From the NCBI GenBank assembly GCA_031265025.1, contig JAISDF010000226.1, forward strand, positions 1 through 6,163: a DNA stretch of 6,163 nucleotides, written 5' to 3'. Under the pieces are notes generated by a model. It was not told the DNA's origin. It did not search any database and worked only from the letters and a program-made list of their open reading frames with translations. Numbering within the stretch: position 1 is the first letter of the stretch; the number at the start of each line of letters is the position of its first letter. Of this stretch, positions 5,641-6,163 are shown piece by piece. A program made the translations under genes and the position numbers. Source of the stretch: Spirochaetaceae bacterium. GTDB taxonomy: Bacteria; Spirochaetota; Spirochaetia; Treponematales; Breznakiellaceae.

Positions 5641-6163
5641 TTACGGCGTTACCGAATAATCCACAGTGAAAGTCCCGTTGGGAACGTAAGCATCGCCCCG
5701 GTCGGTCCAAGTAATCTTGATATAGACTAAACCGGTATAACCGCTAAACGTGCCGTCACTATGAGCGGGGTAAAGCACTTCGTAATTGGTAAAAAACGGC
5801 GTCCCGTCCGCTTTGTATGCGGAAACAGAAACGTAAGCTGTTTGGCTGCCGCTGGTGTAATATTTATCATTAACGAGTATGGTGACAGAAGTTGCAGAAG
5901 GAGCAGTAAACGAATACCAGAATACATCGCTTTGGGCGCTGAAACTGCCGTTTGTCGGTGTACCGGAAGGACTCAGAGCGGTCGTACTGGGCCAAGCAAG
6001 GGCGGCAACGGCGGCGGTGGCCGCGCTTTCTTTATAACCGGCAAAGCCCACAGCATAGACCCGGCAGGTGAGGGTTTTGCTGAGATCGGCGGCAACCGGC
6101 GTATAGGTGGCGCTTGTTCCGCCGGCATACGTCCCGCCGGCATACCAGCGGTAGTAGAACGAC
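5641..6163 (-). CDS. C-terminal end of a surface or secreted protein with Ig-like and PPC-like domains (5' end outside the window)
   Basis: The frame is open to the right edge, giving 173 residues of C-terminus. Residues 1-40 of the fragment (SFYYRWYAGGTYAGGTSATY, then TPVAADLSKTLTCRVYAV) match the last strands of a bacterial Ig-like repeat of the kind W-Y-x-G-x-x-I-x-G-A-T-S-x-T-Y-T-P-x-x-x-D-x-G-K-T-L-x-C-R-V. A short AT-rich-in-alanine linker leads to a beta-rich domain with PSGTPTNGSFSAQSDVFWYSF, then VTILVNDKYYTSG, AYVSVSAYKADG and YTGLVYIKITW, resembling PPC-type C-terminal domains of exported proteins. It is rich in Ser, Thr, Tyr and Gly with few Lys, as expected for an extracellular protein. 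The GTG at 6051 is internal to the Ig-like domain and is not a start. No LPXTG or other sorting signal is seen at the end (DYSVTP). Confidence 0.75.
   Translation of the reverse strand, partial: SFYYRWYAGGTYAGGTSATYTPVAADLSKTLTCRVYAVGFAGYKESAATAAVAALAWPSTTALSPSGTPTNGSFSAQSDVFWYSFTAPSATSVTILVNDKYYTSGSQTAYVSVSAYKADGTPFFTNYEVLYPAHSDGTFSGYTGLVYIKITWTDRGDAYVPNGTFTVDYSVTP
6119..6145 (-). repeat. 12-bp direct repeat encoding a YAGGT-YAGGT duplication
   Basis: The 12-mer ccgccggcatac occurs at 6119-6130 and 6134-6145, one copy every 15 bp, in frame with the surface-protein gene. It gives two consecutive YAGGT units in a loop of the Ig-like domain, where related repeats carry one variable turn. This looks like a small in-frame duplication. 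Confidence 0.7.

Noticed and set aside
5448..5669. Plus-strand 73-residue open frame in the second element
   Set aside because: It is Pro/Arg-rich, covers the hairpins and terminator, and runs antisense into the surface-protein gene; it looks like repeat DNA that happens to be open.
5641..6051. Separate 136-residue gene starting at GTG 6051
   Set aside because: The frame stays open to the window edge, and the upstream codons complete an Ig-like domain, so GTG 6051 is an internal valine.
1..6163. CRISPR array, tRNA or rRNA genes, transposase
   Set aside because: I saw no regularly spaced repeats, cloverleaf-like sequence, rRNA segments or transposase motifs on either strand.

Overview
The window looks like chromosomal DNA of a bacterium with a GC-rich background (about 60% in two sampled lines of pepT). 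It carries ordinary housekeeping genes on the minus strand, one low-GC two-gene island on the plus strand, and two structured intergenic elements. The style of the acyltransferase, GlgX and PepT proteins suggests a spirochaete of the Treponema type, but this is an impression from protein flavour and not proven by any marker in the window.

Layout, left to right. At 1-3300, three minus-strand genes form a tight operon, transcribed from right to left: a glycerolipid-type acyltransferase (3300-2404), then the glycogen debranching enzyme GlgX (2391-253), then the start of a HAD-family deoxyribonucleotidase-like gene (242 to beyond the left edge). The gaps are only 12 and 10 bp. A clear promoter, TTTACA-17 bp-TATACT, lies at 3308-3336. 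Its -10 ends 7 bp before the acyltransferase ATG, so the mRNA is probably leaderless. At 3301-3551 is an intergenic stretch holding a very long imperfect palindrome (3383-3551) whose core is a good intrinsic terminator for the next gene. At 3552-4793 is pepT (peptidase T, minus strand), driven by a second promoter (4801-4829) with exactly the same elements and spacings, again apparently leaderless.

Divergent from pepT, on the plus strand, lie two small overlapping genes (4873-5139 and 5136-5414). They resemble a HicB-like/HicA-like toxin-antitoxin pair. Their GC content is about 39% (counted over 4921-5400), far below the neighbours, which suggests horizontal acquisition. At 5415-5640 is a second structured intergenic element. 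It shares five short sequence blocks, in the same order and orientation, with the palindrome at 3383-3551. At 5641 to the right edge is the C-terminal end of a probable surface protein (Ig-like repeat followed by a PPC-like beta domain), on the minus strand.

The most interesting points are the two identical leaderless promoter architectures, the pair of related hairpin-rich elements placed just after minus-strand stop codons, and the atypical HicBA-like module.
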